Of a stretch of 64,000 nucleotides of DNA, positions 17,943-26,968 are shown piece by piece. Source of the DNA: Oscillospiraceae bacterium (lineage in GTDB: Bacteria; Bacillota; Clostridia; Oscillospirales; Oscillospiraceae). Made by a program: the position numbers and the translations under genes. A model generated the notes under the pieces. That model saw nothing but the letters and a program-made list of their open reading frames with translations. It was not told the origin of the DNA and did no database searches. Each line of letters begins with the position of its first letter. Position 1 is the stretch's first letter. The stretch spans positions 20,238-84,237 of the forward strand of contig JAJQCF010000031.1 of assembly GCA_021202845.1 (NCBI GenBank), written 5' to 3'.

Positions 17943-18422
17943 GTGGAGGATTTTTCCCATTTTAACGAATCAGGCCGCGCGCGCATGGTTGACGTGGGCG
18001 GCAAGGCGGTCACGGAGCGCACCGCTATAGCCAGCGGACGCGTGCTGGTGAACGCCGAGACGTTCCGTCTCATCAAAACCGGCGGCATGAAGAAGGGCGA
18101 CGTGCTGGGCACGGCGCAGATTGGCGGCATCATGGGCGGCAAGCGCACGAGCGACATTATCCCCATGTGCCACCCGATATTTATTACCGGCATTGACATT
18201 GATTTCAACCTCAACGAGGAGGATTTAGCGGTAGAGATTACCGCGACGGCCAAGTGCTCCGGCGTGACGGGCGTGGAAATGGAAGCGCTGACGGCGGTGA
18301 GCGTGGCGGCGCTGACGGTGTACGATATGTGCAAGGCCGTGCAGAAGGATATGGTGATATCCGACATTAAGCTGCTGAAGAAAACCGGCGGAAAGTCCGG
18401 CACGTTTATCAGGGAGGAATGA
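17943..18422 (+). CDS. moaC: cyclic pyranopterin monophosphate synthase MoaC
   Basis: 159 residues. Family marks are MVDVGGKAVTERTAIASG, GGKRTSDIIPMCHPI and TGVEMEALTAVSVAALTVYD, with MCK(A)V near the end. It converts the MoaA product to cyclic pyranopterin monophosphate. Starts with GTG 5 bp after moaA, with AGGAGG in the moaA tail. Confidence 0.95.
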   Translation: MEDFSHFNESGRARMVDVGGKAVTERTAIASGRVLVNAETFRLIKTGGMKKGDVLGTAQIGGIMGGKRTSDIIPMCHPIFITGIDIDFNLNEEDLAVEITATAKCSGVTGVEMEALTAVSVAALTVYDMCKAVQKDMVISDIKLLKKTGGKSGTFIREE

Positions 18423-18427
18423 AAATT

Positions 18428-18931
18428 ATGAAGCTGACCGCAGCCGTAATAACCATGAGCGACAAGGGCTCGCGCGGCGAGCGCGCCGACGCCTCCGGCC
18501 CCGCGATGTGCGCCATGCTGGCCGCCGAGGGCTGGGAGGTGGTTCACACCGCCGTCATTCCCGACGACATGGAAACCATAAAGACGGAGCTTATTAAGTG
18601 TGCGGACGAGCTGGGCGTCTGCCTTGTGGCCACGACCGGCGGCACGGGCTTTTCCGTGCGCGACGTGACCCCCGAGGCGACCAAGGCTGTCATTGAGCGC
18701 GAGTGCCCGGGCATACCCGAGGCCATGCGCGCGGAGAGTATGCGCATAACGCCGCGCGGCTGTCTCTCGCGCGAGGCGGCGGGCATACGCGGCGGCACGC
18801 TCATTGTCAACTGCCCGGGCAGCGAAAAGGCGGCGCGCGAGTGCCTCGGAGCCGTCCTGCCCGCGCTGAAGCACGGCGTGGAAATACTGCGCGGCGAGGC
18901 CGGAGAGTGCGCCGCGCCGGTGAATAAATAA
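18428..18931 (+). CDS. mog: MogA/MoaB-type molybdopterin adenylyltransferase
   Basis: About 167 residues of the MoCF-binding fold: AAVITMSDKGSRGERADASGP, LVATTGGTGFSVRDVTPEAT, ESMRITPRGCLSREAAGIRG and LIVNCPGS. This family adenylates molybdopterin before metal insertion. An ATG at 18419 overlaps the moaC stop but sits directly on the SD; the ATG at 18428, 10 bp after GGGAGG, is preferred. No moeA was seen in the window. Confidence 0.88.
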   Translation: MKLTAAVITMSDKGSRGERADASGPAMCAMLAAEGWEVVHTAVIPDDMETIKTELIKCADELGVCLVATTGGTGFSVRDVTPEATKAVIERECPGIPEAMRAESMRITPRGCLSREAAGIRGGTLIVNCPGSEKAARECLGAVLPALKHGVEILRGEAGECAAPVNK

Positions 18932-18972
18932 CAAGCCAAAACTAAAATTATTGACAGGAGAAATAACAGACT

Positions 18973-19413
18973 ATGGCAAGCATTAAGGCAGTATGCATTT
19001 CAACGGCAAAGGGCACCCAGAAGTGGGAGGTGCCAGAAATTGAGCTCAAGCCCGACCACGGCATCGTCGGCGACGCCCACGCGGGCAAGTGGATTCGTCA
19101 GGTCAGCCTGCTGGGTGCGGAGAGCGTGGCGAAGCTACAGGAGAAGATTACAACATTCACCATTAAGCCGGGCGCGTTTGCGGAAAATATTCTCACCGAG
19201 GGCATCACGCTCTACGAGCTGCCCGTGGGCACCAAGCTCAAGCTGGGCGAGAGCGTAATAGGCCGCGTGACGCAGATAGGCAAAACCTGCCACAACGACT
19301 GCGCGATAAGAAAGGCCGCGGGCGACTGTGTCATGCCGCGCGAGGGCATTTTCATTGAGATTTTAGAGGGCGGCAAGCTCAAGGCCGGCGACAGCTTAGA
19401 GGTGCTGGAGTGA
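18973..19413 (+). CDS. MOSC-domain protein
   Basis: 146 residues with the MOSC fold: KAVCISTAKGTQK, HGIVGDAHAGKWIRQVSLL, GAFAENILTEGI and the conserved cysteine in GKTCHNDCAIR. MOSC proteins handle sulfur or the molybdenum cofactor, and stand-alone forms often follow mog in Clostridia. It lies 41 bp after mog with its own AGGAG, so it is probably the last member of the moa transcription unit. Confidence 0.85.
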   Translation: MASIKAVCISTAKGTQKWEVPEIELKPDHGIVGDAHAGKWIRQVSLLGAESVAKLQEKITTFTIKPGAFAENILTEGITLYELPVGTKLKLGESVIGRVTQIGKTCHNDCAIRKAAGDCVMPREGIFIEILEGGKLKAGDSLEVLE

Positions 19414-19451
19414 GCTGAAAGGCTTTCCCGCGAGGAACTGAATGATATATG

Positions 19452-19482
19452 ATACGAAACGGCGGAGCAGCTGCAAGCTGTC
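19452..19482. other. inverted repeat between MOSC and dut
   Basis: AACGGCGGA and TCCGCCGTT form a stem between the convergent MOSC and dut genes. No T tract follows on either strand, so termination here is uncertain. Confidence 0.35.
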
Positions 19483-19504
19483 CGCCGTTACGCTGTATTT
19501 GCTT

Positions 19505-19939
19505 TTACTTCCCCGTGCTCCCGAACCCGCCTGCGCCGCGTTCGGTTTCGGGGAGGGCGGAGGCCTCGGTGAAGCGCACAGAGGGGCAGGGGAGGATTAC
19601 GAGCTGGGCAATGCGCTGGCCGTTTTCTATAGTCTGCGGCACGGAGCTGTCGTTATGCAGCGCCACGGTGTACTCGCCGCGGTAGTCGCTGTCGCAGACG
19701 CCGACGCAGTTGGCGGGGCGCAGGCCGTTCTTGGAGGCCAGCCCGCTGCGGGCGAACACCGCGCCGAACCAGCCGACGGGCACTGCCATCGCCAGCCCCG
19801 TGGGAATCATGGCCGTCTCGTGCGGGGCGATGACGATGTCCGCCTCAAGGCAGGCGCAGAGGTCATACCCCGCCGCGTACTCCGACCCCGCCGTCGGCAG
19901 CTTCGCCCCCGGACGGAGCTTTTTCACCTGTATGTCCAC
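19505..19939 (-). CDS. dut: dUTP diphosphatase
   Basis: 144 residues with all five motifs of trimeric dUTPases: AGYDLCA, ARSGLASKNGL, GVCDSDYRGE, NGQRIAQLVI and the C-terminal GAGGFGSTGK that closes over the active site. It hydrolyses dUTP to dUMP, keeping uracil out of DNA and feeding ThyA. Monocistronic and convergent with the moa genes. Confidence 0.94.
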   Translation of the reverse strand: MDIQVKKLRPGAKLPTAGSEYAAGYDLCACLEADIVIAPHETAMIPTGLAMAVPVGWFGAVFARSGLASKNGLRPANCVGVCDSDYRGEYTVALHNDSSVPQTIENGQRIAQLVILPCPSVRFTEASALPETERGAGGFGSTGK

Positions 19940-20108
19940 AAAAAATACCTCGTTTCAAGTTGATAGGCCACAAGCCTCTAAAAGCATACCGCAGACGGCG
20001 CGCTTTTGCAAGAGGTTTCTTAACGCCCGAGCGCGCCCCGCATGGCCTTGCCGCACGGGAGCGCGCTCTTTTGGATTTATTCTATATCGGTTTTATATCT
20101 TTATATTT

Positions 20109-21497
20109 TTATATAAAGAAGAACATTATCGCCGTGCCTATGATTACCCACACGATTGAGAGGGGGATACCCACCTTGGCGAGGTCGCGCATACTGTAGT
20201 AGCCGGAGGAGTATGTGAGAGCGAACACGCTGTCGAGGGGGAGTATGAAGGCGCAGTTGACGGCGTAGCCCAGAGGCAGTATCAGCACCCAGACGGGGAC
20301 GCCCATTAACGGGGCGAAAACGGCGACTATGGGCACGAACACGGACACCATGGAGGGGTTCACGGGGATGAGCACGTGCATGAACACGGTGAACGCCACG
20401 ACCATGAGAATCATTATTATCGGGCTGGTGGTGGTGAAGGGGGCGAGCACGGTGGTGGCAATCCACTCCGCCGCGCCGGTCTGGAATATGGCCATTGCCA
20501 AGCCGGTGGAGCCGCAGATGAGCATCAGTATGTTCCAGTTAATGGCCTTGTTGAAGCTCTTGCCGTTGAGTATTTCCAGCTTGGGCAGGAAGAACAGGCA
20601 GGTGGCGAGCATACCGCTTATGGGCATTGCGATGTCGGTGAGGAACCAAGAGGCGATGAGGGCGGCGAAAATGATGATGAAGCCCCACTCCTTGACGGTC
20701 AGCTTGCCGAGGTTGCTCATGTCCGTGAGAGCCTCGGTGTCCAGCGCGTCCACCTCAGGCTTGAAGATTGCCACAATCACCAAGTAGGCCAAGGGCGTGA
20801 GGATTATGGCAAGGGGTATGCCTATCATAGCCCACTGGCCGAAGGTAATGGTGTCGCCGCTGATTTGCTGCACGAGCGAGATGACCTGATAGTTCGGCAG
20901 CGAGCCCGCGGGAGTGCCGACGCCGCCAATGGAGACGGCTACGGGTACGCCTATGAGGCAGGACTTGGCAAAGTTGCTCTTGCCCGGCTCCATGTTGTTC
21001 GCCTTGAATATTTTGATGAGCAGGGGAACCATGAGCGCCGAAAGAGCGAGGTTGGCTATTACGAACGAGATGAGCGAGGTAGCGCACATCAGCAGGAACA
21101 GCAGCTTTTTCGGGCTTTTGCCGGAGATTTTCAGCAGTCCGGCGACTATTCTGTTGCCGAGGCCGGTTTCCAGCATGGCCTGACCGATAAGGAAGCAGGC
21201 GACGCTGAAGAAGAACGTGGTTGGCAGGAAGTTGGAGGCCATTGCGGTGGGGTTGACCGTGCCGACTATGGGCTGGAGCACTGTGAAGAGCAGCGCCGTG
21301 ACGCCGATTGGCATAACGTCAAGTATCCAGAATATCAGCGCGCAGACCATGAGGGCGATGGCTTTCAGTCCCTCCCGCGTCAGCCCCTCCTGCGTGGGCA
21401 GGGACGAGATTACAAAGTAGACCACTATTGTAATCAGAATGAGAATGAGGTTTCTGGTGGATAAGCGATTCTTTTCGGGATTTGCTAACGAAGACAT
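20109..21497 (-). CDS. DASS/SLC13-family sodium:anion symporter
   Basis: 462 residues with about twelve hydrophobic segments. Marks of the divalent anion:Na+ symporter family are DVMPIGVTALLF, IANLALSALMVPLL, IGGVGTPAGSLPNYQV and the second SNT-like repeat region HVLIPVNPSMVSVFVPI. Members import di- or tricarboxylates or sulfate. The exact anion cannot be read. It is divergent from the molybdopterin oxidoreductase operon, so it might bring in that enzyme's substrate. SD is GGAGAGG upstream of the ATG. Confidence 0.85.
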   Translation of the reverse strand: MSSLANPEKNRLSTRNLILILITIVVYFVISSLPTQEGLTREGLKAIALMVCALIFWILDVMPIGVTALLFTVLQPIVGTVNPTAMASNFLPTTFFFSVACFLIGQAMLETGLGNRIVAGLLKISGKSPKKLLFLLMCATSLISFVIANLALSALMVPLLIKIFKANNMEPGKSNFAKSCLIGVPVAVSIGGVGTPAGSLPNYQVISLVQQISGDTITFGQWAMIGIPLAIILTPLAYLVIVAIFKPEVDALDTEALTDMSNLGKLTVKEWGFIIIFAALIASWFLTDIAMPISGMLATCLFFLPKLEILNGKSFNKAINWNILMLICGSTGLAMAIFQTGAAEWIATTVLAPFTTTSPIIMILMVVAFTVFMHVLIPVNPSMVSVFVPIVAVFAPLMGVPVWVLILPLGYAVNCAFILPLDSVFALTYSSGYYSMRDLAKVGIPLSIVWVIIGTAIMFFFI

Positions 21498-21595
21498 AAC
21501 TTACCTCTCCTTCTTTTCCTATTTATAGCGCGGCCTGCGAACCTGACTTATAATTTTTTTAAATACAAGTCGCGGCCGAGCTATTTGATAGGGTG

Positions 21596-21624
21596 ATTAT
21601 AACTTGTCAAAGCAATTTATGCAA
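21596..21624 (-). promoter_or_regulatory. SigA-type promoter of the DASS transporter
   Basis: On the minus strand TTGCAT (21624-21619), 17-bp spacer, perfect TATAAT (21601-21596). An imperfect inverted repeat AGTTTTATT / AATAAACT (21626-21649) lies just upstream and may bind a regulator. The leader contains a long GC-clamped stem around 21530-21580. Confidence 0.65.
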
Positions 21625-21714
21625 TAGTTTTATTTGATTTCAATAAACTTTGTGAAAAATAGATAAAATTATTAAATCCGTTTTTGTTTGAAAAGACGAT
21701 TTTATATTTTCATC

Positions 21715-21743
21715 TTGTACTATGATGATATTTGTGTTACGAT
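21715..21743 (+). promoter_or_regulatory. probable promoter of the molybdopterin oxidoreductase operon
   Basis: TTGTAC (21715-21720), 17-bp spacer, TACGAT (21738-21743), 62 bp before the start codon. Confidence 0.5.
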
Positions 21744-21805
21744 GAATCAAACTATATGAGAAATACTAAAAAGCATTTTCATCTGATAGTGGGAGGTATA
21801 CAGCT

Positions 21806-23074
21806 TTGAAAACTGCTGCTGTAATCGGCTTCGGCTGTGCGGGCTTCTGCGCGGCCAAGGCCATACGGGAGGCGGAGCCGGAGCGGGTCATCGACATCTA
21901 CTCTGACACCGACGAGGCTCCCTATAACCCAATGCTGACGACGTATTACGTCTCGGGCAAGATTAGCGAGAGCGCCATGTTCCCCTTCGGCGACTTGGAG
22001 CAGGTGCGCTCGGCGCTCGGCGCGAACATATTCTGCTCCAGCCCCGTGGAGGCGCTGAAAGCGCGCGAGCGGAAAATAGTCCTGCGGGACGGCACGGAGC
22101 GGCAGTATGACGACATAATCATCGCCACGGGCGCCAGCGCCGTCATTCCGCCGATAAAGAACCTGCCCGCGCGCGGCATCTACAAAATGCGTACGGCGCA
22201 GGACGCGAGGGCGCTGACCGAGGTGCTGGCGGGACAGGTCGGCAGCGCGCTCGTTGTCGGGGCGCAAATGGTGGGCATAAAGGTCGTGGAGCTGCTGCAC
22301 CGCCGCGGCGTCAAGACATATCTGGCGGACATGGAGAGCCGAATGTTCCCCGCCTCGGCCTACGACACCACCGCCGCCATTATCGCCGAGCGCCTGCTGA
22401 GCGCGGGCATAGAGCTGCGCCTCGGCGCGGCCGTGCAGTCGGTTGTTGAGCAGCAGAGCGGGGGACTGCTCTCCACGCTCTCGGACGGAAGCACGGTGGC
22501 CAGCGACATCGTCGTTTTCTGCTCGGGAATCCGCGCCAACCTCGGCTTTGTGGACAGAAGCGAGCTGGACGTGGGCCGCGGAATACGCACGGACCTGCAT
22601 ATGCGTACGAGCGCGGAGCATGTCTACGCCGCCGGCGACTGCTGCGAGACGACGAACATACTCACCGGCGAGCCGATAAACCTCGGCCTCTGGGCGAACG
22701 CCGCGCAGCAGGGGCGCACAGCGGGGCGCAACGCCGCGGGTCTGGACGAGGAATATCAGGGGAACCTTATCCAAAATATCACCCACTACATGGACACCGA
22801 TTTTATAAGCGTCGGCGACGTGAAGGCCGCGGGCGAGCGCGCGGCGTGGAGCAGCGACAGCGGCTGGCGTATAGAGGTGACTGTCGCGGACGGCAAAATG
22901 GTCGCGCTGAATATTTTGGATAACGCCAATATCGCGGGACCTGTGAAGAATATCATTCTGCATCAGGCCGCGCACCCGAGCGAAAAAATGACGGACTGCG
23001 CCAAAATGCTGCTCACGGCGAGCGGTATGCCCAAGGATTTCATTGCCATGCTGGGAGGTGAGGGCATTGACTGA
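21806..23074 (+). CDS. FAD/NAD(P)-dependent oxidoreductase (pyridine nucleotide-disulfide type)
   Basis: 422 residues, TTG start with GGGAGG 9 bp upstream. The N-terminal dinucleotide site reads AAVIGFGCAGFCAAKAI, the central one ALVVGAQMVGIKVVELL, both slightly off the GxGxxG consensus, and the FAD-closing motif is HVYAAGDCCE. It looks like a flavoprotein that moves electrons between NAD(P)H or ferredoxin and the molybdoenzyme encoded by the next gene, with which it overlaps by 8 bp. The C-terminal third after residue 320 is family-specific. Which redox carrier it uses is inference. Confidence 0.8.
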   Translation: MKTAAVIGFGCAGFCAAKAIREAEPERVIDIYSDTDEAPYNPMLTTYYVSGKISESAMFPFGDLEQVRSALGANIFCSSPVEALKARERKIVLRDGTERQYDDIIIATGASAVIPPIKNLPARGIYKMRTAQDARALTEVLAGQVGSALVVGAQMVGIKVVELLHRRGVKTYLADMESRMFPASAYDTTAAIIAERLLSAGIELRLGAAVQSVVEQQSGGLLSTLSDGSTVASDIVVFCSGIRANLGFVDRSELDVGRGIRTDLHMRTSAEHVYAAGDCCETTNILTGEPINLGLWANAAQQGRTAGRNAAGLDEEYQGNLIQNITHYMDTDFISVGDVKAAGERAAWSSDSGWRIEVTVADGKMVALNILDNANIAGPVKNIILHQAAHPSEKMTDCAKMLLTASGMPKDFIAMLGGEGID

Positions 23075-25205
23075 ACTGGAACGCAAAATTAAAGCCAAGA
23101 TACCCGGCGAGGACACGGGCATAAGCATAAAAAAGACGATGTGCGACATCTGCACGCCGCTGTGCCACTGCGGCATCGATGCCTATGTCAAGGACGGAGA
23201 GGTAATAAAAATAGAGGGCACGGCGGGACACCCGATGAACGGCGGCGTGCTCTGCACCAAGGGTGCGAACAACCGCGCGTACATCTACCGCGAGGACAGA
23301 ATAAAAACTCCCCTGCGCCGCACCGGCGAGCGGGGAGGGGAGAGCTTCGAGCCGATAACATGGGACGAGGCCTACAGCGAGATTGCCGCCAAGCTGCTCG
23401 GCACAAAGCGGACCTATGGCGCGAACAGCGTGGTGTTTTACTCCGGCTACGACAAGTGGTACCGCTTCATGCTCCAGCGTCTGGCCTTTGACTTCGGCAC
23501 CATAAACTACGGAGCCGAGTCCAGCACCTGCTTCACCGCCAACCGCATGGCGTGGATGACGATGACCGGCAAGTTCGCCCGCCCAGATATGCCCAACGCG
23601 CAGCTCTATCTGGCGTGGAGCAGCGCCACGCACTACTCGCGCTTCAATGTCGCCAACAATATAGACAACTTCAAGCGCCGCGGGGGCAAGGTCATCATTG
23701 TTGACCCGCGCATAACGCCCGCCGTGCAGCGCTGCGCGGATTTGCACCTGCGCGTCAAGCCCGGGACGGACGGCCTGCTGGCCAACTGCATTGCCGGACT
23801 TATCATCAAAAAGGGTCTGCACGACGCGGAGTATATAGAAAAGTACGTCCACGGCTTTGAGGAGTACGCGCAGTACGTCTGCTCGCTGGACATTGCCGAG
23901 GTCTCGCGTGTGACCACCGTGCCGCAGGAGCTGATAGAGCGCGCGGCGGAGATGATAGGCACCACAAAGCCCATGTCGGTGGAGAACAGCCCCGGCTCGC
24001 TCATTCACCAGACGAACGGCTACCAGACCGCGCGCGCCGTGTTCGCGCTCTCCGTCATCACGGGCAACTACAATAATGTCGGCGGCAACCTGCCGCTGGA
24101 CTTCACGTTCTGCGAGCAGGGCGCGGGCTTCAAGACGAGCGACGAGCAGTTCGCCGTGGAGACAATGCCCAGCGGCTACGAAAACCGCGTCGGCGCCGCG
24201 CGTTTCCCCGTCTGGGGCAAGCTGATAACGCAGATTCAATGCACCGACCTCGCGCGGCAGATTTTAGAGGGCGAGCCTTACCCGCTGAAGTGCCTTGTGG
24301 CGCACGGCATGAATTACCGTATGTTCCCCGACAGCGGCTATATGCGCCGCGCCATAGAAAAACTGGACTTCTTTGTTGATATTGACCTGTTTATGACCGA
24401 CACGGCGCGGCTGGCCGACATTGTGCTGCCCGCCTGCTCGTCGTTCGAGCGCGAGGAGTTCAAGGTCTACCCGGGCGGCTTCGCGCGCTACTATATGCCG
24501 GCCATAGAGCCGCTGGGCGAGGCGAGGAACGACGCGCGCATAATTCAGGAGCTGTGCGCCCGTCTGGGCATTGAGGACGAGTACCTGCTGAGCGGCTACA
24601 GAAAGTGCATAGAGCACGTCATCGAGGGCTGCGGCGTGACGGTGGACGAGCTTATAGCCGCCGACGCGCCGGTGAAGGTGCCGAACATGATGAAGTTCAC
24701 GCCGCGCGGCTACATCGACCACGGCTGTGCCACGCCCAGCGGCAAGCTGGAGCTGTACTCCGAGCTGATTGCCTCCTGCGGCGCGGGACTGGAGCCGCTG
24801 CCCAAGTATTACCCGCCGAGCGCAAGGCCGAGCGAGGAGTTCCCGTTTATACTGCTCACCGGCGTGCGCGTGGCGAACGTGATACACACGAGGCTGCACG
24901 GTGTCAGCTGGGCGCGCGCTCTGCGCCCGTACCCCGCGGCGGACATCAGCCCTGAGGACGCCGAGCGCCTCGGCATCTCCGCGGGAGATAAAATCTGCCT
25001 GTATAACGAGCACGGGGAGATAGAGGTGCGCGCGAACCCCACCGCCGCCGTGGCCGCGGGTCAGGTGTTCATGTTCCACGACTACTCGGAGGCGGACGTC
25101 TCCCGGCTGCTGGACCGCAACGCGCTCGACGCCTACTCCGGCTTCCCGGGCTATAAATCCGCCGTCTGCGGCATACGCAAGGTTGAGGAGGGCGAGAGCG
25201 TATGA
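23067..25205 (+). CDS. molybdopterin-dependent oxidoreductase, catalytic subunit (DMSO reductase superfamily)
   Basis: About 712 residues. An N-terminal [4Fe-4S] site uses C26, C29, C33 (or C35) and C63 in MCDICTPLCHCG and VLCTKG. The metal-ligand position looks like Cys155 in GAESSTCFTANR. Bis-MGD-binding stretches follow (VIIVDPRITPAVQ, CLVAHGMNYRM, DIVLPACSSFERE) and a C-terminal beta-barrel domain with RLHGVSWAR. No twin-arginine signal is present, so it acts in the cytoplasm. The TTG at 23067 is favoured by GGAGGTG upstream; it overlaps the flavoprotein gene. The substrate is unknown; formate, sulfur or organic oxidised compounds are possible. Confidence 0.85.
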   Translation: MTELERKIKAKIPGEDTGISIKKTMCDICTPLCHCGIDAYVKDGEVIKIEGTAGHPMNGGVLCTKGANNRAYIYREDRIKTPLRRTGERGGESFEPITWDEAYSEIAAKLLGTKRTYGANSVVFYSGYDKWYRFMLQRLAFDFGTINYGAESSTCFTANRMAWMTMTGKFARPDMPNAQLYLAWSSATHYSRFNVANNIDNFKRRGGKVIIVDPRITPAVQRCADLHLRVKPGTDGLLANCIAGLIIKKGLHDAEYIEKYVHGFEEYAQYVCSLDIAEVSRVTTVPQELIERAAEMIGTTKPMSVENSPGSLIHQTNGYQTARAVFALSVITGNYNNVGGNLPLDFTFCEQGAGFKTSDEQFAVETMPSGYENRVGAARFPVWGKLITQIQCTDLARQILEGEPYPLKCLVAHGMNYRMFPDSGYMRRAIEKLDFFVDIDLFMTDTARLADIVLPACSSFEREEFKVYPGGFARYYMPAIEPLGEARNDARIIQELCARLGIEDEYLLSGYRKCIEHVIEGCGVTVDELIAADAPVKVPNMMKFTPRGYIDHGCATPSGKLELYSELIASCGAGLEPLPKYYPPSARPSEEFPFILLTGVRVANVIHTRLHGVSWARALRPYPAADISPEDAERLGISAGDKICLYNEHGEIEVRANPTAAVAAGQVFMFHDYSEADVSRLLDRNALDAYSGFPGYKSAVCGIRKVEEGESV

Positions 25206-25648
25206 AGATGAAGTTTAATCTTGATGTGGAAAAGTGCGTTGCCTGCGGGGCCTGCGCTGTCGCCTGCATGGACCAGAACGACATCGACCCCGCCAAGGGT
25301 CAGACGCCGTACCGCCGCGTGGGCGTGCTGGAGCCGGAGCGCGGCAGCGGCGCGCTGCGCTACCTCTCCATAGCCTGTATGCACTGCGACGACGCGCCGT
25401 GTATTCCCGCCTGTCCAGTCTGCTGCATCAGCAAGGACGAGCGCGGCATGACCGTCTACGACAACACGCTCTGCATAGGCTGCCGCAGCTGCGCAATGGC
25501 CTGCCCCTACGGCGCGCCGGAGTACTCCGAAAACGGCAGAATGAACAAATGCCACGGCTGCACCGTGCGCCAGCAATACGGCTACGCCCCCGCCTGCGTC
25601 CAAGTCTGCCCCACCAAAGCCCTGACCCTGACGCCGGACGAGGAGTGA
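25202..25648 (+). CDS. NrfC-like 4Fe-4S dicluster subunit of the molybdopterin oxidoreductase
   Basis: 148 residues with cysteine groups for about four [4Fe-4S] clusters: CVACGACAVACMDQND, CMHCDDAPCIPACP, CIGCRSCAMACPYGAPEY, and KCHGC with CVQVCPTKAL. It wires electrons between the molybdenum subunit and the flavoprotein. The ATG at 25202 overlaps the previous stop (ATGA). Last gene of the three-gene operon; no membrane anchor subunit follows, so the complex is soluble. Confidence 0.9.
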   Translation: MKMKFNLDVEKCVACGACAVACMDQNDIDPAKGQTPYRRVGVLEPERGSGALRYLSIACMHCDDAPCIPACPVCCISKDERGMTVYDNTLCIGCRSCAMACPYGAPEYSENGRMNKCHGCTVRQQYGYAPACVQVCPTKALTLTPDEE

Positions 25649-25681
25649 CATAATCCTCGCTTACCCACATAATGCCGCACA

Positions 25682-26968
25682 TCACCCGCACTTGAACCGC
25701 AGGATGAAGCTTGTTCCGGCTTCCTTGGAGCTTTCGGCGCGGAGGGTGCCGTTCATTTTTTCGGTCATGCTTTTGGCGATTGTCAGCCCCAAGCCGTGGC
25801 TTTCGCCGGGGCTTCTGGCTTTGTCGGCGCGGTAGAAGCGCTCGAAGATGTGGGGCAAATCTTCGGGAGCTATGACGCTGTGGGGGTTGGTGACGGTGAA
25901 AACGGCGTACCCTTTTTGAGCTTGCAGCGAGACGAGGACGCTACCGCCGCTCGGTTCGTATTTCAGCGCGTTTTCAATCAGGCTGTCAACCACGCGCTGC
26001 AGGTAATCTTGGTTGGCGCGGATTTGCACGTTTTCCTGAAGCCGGCTTTCCAGCGCGATGGCTCGGTCGTAGGCCACGGATTCCATTTGCAGAACTGACT
26101 TTTCGGCCACCTCGGAGAAATCCACGCTCTCCGTTTCCACCGCCATCTCCGGCGACTCCACGTTGGAGAGCGTCAGCAGCTCGTTCACCATGCGCTGCAT
26201 CTCGTGCGCCGCCCTCTGGGTGCTGTCTATCCACTGCATCTGCTCGCCCACAGTCGCCTGCGCGTTGCTTTGCAGAATATCGCCGTTGGCCAGAATTACG
26301 GTCAGCGGCGTTTTCAGGTCGTGGGAAACGTCTGCAATGAAGCGCTTTTCCCGCTCCATTGCGCTCTCCAGCGGCTGACCCGCGAGAATAGCCAAGCGGC
26401 GGCTGATGAAATAGAACAGCACCATAACTAAGGCAAAAATACCCGTGAACAGCAAAACGAGCTGCGCCATTGGCTCAAGAATGTATGAGGTGTTTGTAAC
26501 GGCGATTCTGTAGTCTCCGCTGCCGCCGGAGCGGTAGTAAATCATGTTGTACTTCTTCAGTACGCCGAAAGAATCGGACTGCTCCACGATTTCTGGGACC
26601 GCCTGCGCAAGAATATCTCTGTCGAACACCAAGGTTTTGGACAGAAGCGTAATTTCTCCGCTGTCCGCGTCATAAAAAACCGTGTTGATACCGCTTCGCT
26701 GCTCGGATGTCAGGCTGCTTGTGCTCTGGCTCGCGGCGGAGCTTTTTTTCTCCCTGTCTTTCGGCAGCGACTTGCTGTCGGAAATACGCTCGACGCCGGA
26801 GATGGAGGAGGAGCTGAGCGGTTTGACGACCTCGGTCATTGTCGTTTGCAGCGCGTCATAGTAGTCGTTGTACAAATATATGGAGATGAATACGAGAATA
26901 AACGCCAGCACGACGCCGACAATGCACATATTCAGCCAGATAAAGCGCCTGTGGTAGGACTTCAGCAT
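25682..26968 (-). CDS. sensor histidine kinase
   Basis: 428 residues: transmembrane segments at about 11-31 and 167-189 enclose a roughly 135-residue extracellular sensor region rich in Ser and Lys near its start. The cytoplasmic part has the H box FIADVSHDLKTPLT (His216), the N box SLIENALKYEP and the G box GLGLTIAKSM. It phosphorylates the response regulator encoded just upstream, whose reading frame it overlaps by 7 bp. The signal is unknown; the apparent regulon encodes surface proteins. Confidence 0.92.
   Translation of the reverse strand: MLKSYHRRFIWLNMCIVGVVLAFILVFISIYLYNDYYDALQTTMTEVVKPLSSSSISGVERISDSKSLPKDREKKSSAASQSTSSLTSEQRSGINTVFYDADSGEITLLSKTLVFDRDILAQAVPEIVEQSDSFGVLKKYNMIYYRSGGSGDYRIAVTNTSYILEPMAQLVLLFTGIFALVMVLFYFISRRLAILAGQPLESAMEREKRFIADVSHDLKTPLTVILANGDILQSNAQATVGEQMQWIDSTQRAAHEMQRMVNELLTLSNVESPEMAVETESVDFSEVAEKSVLQMESVAYDRAIALESRLQENVQIRANQDYLQRVVDSLIENALKYEPSGGSVLVSLQAQKGYAVFTVTNPHSVIAPEDLPHIFERFYRADKARSPGESHGLGLTIAKSMTEKMNGTLRAESSKEAGTSFILRFKCG

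Noticed and set aside
19452..19482. Intrinsic terminator between MOSC and dut
   Set aside because: A stem is present but neither strand has a T tract; kept only as an inverted repeat.
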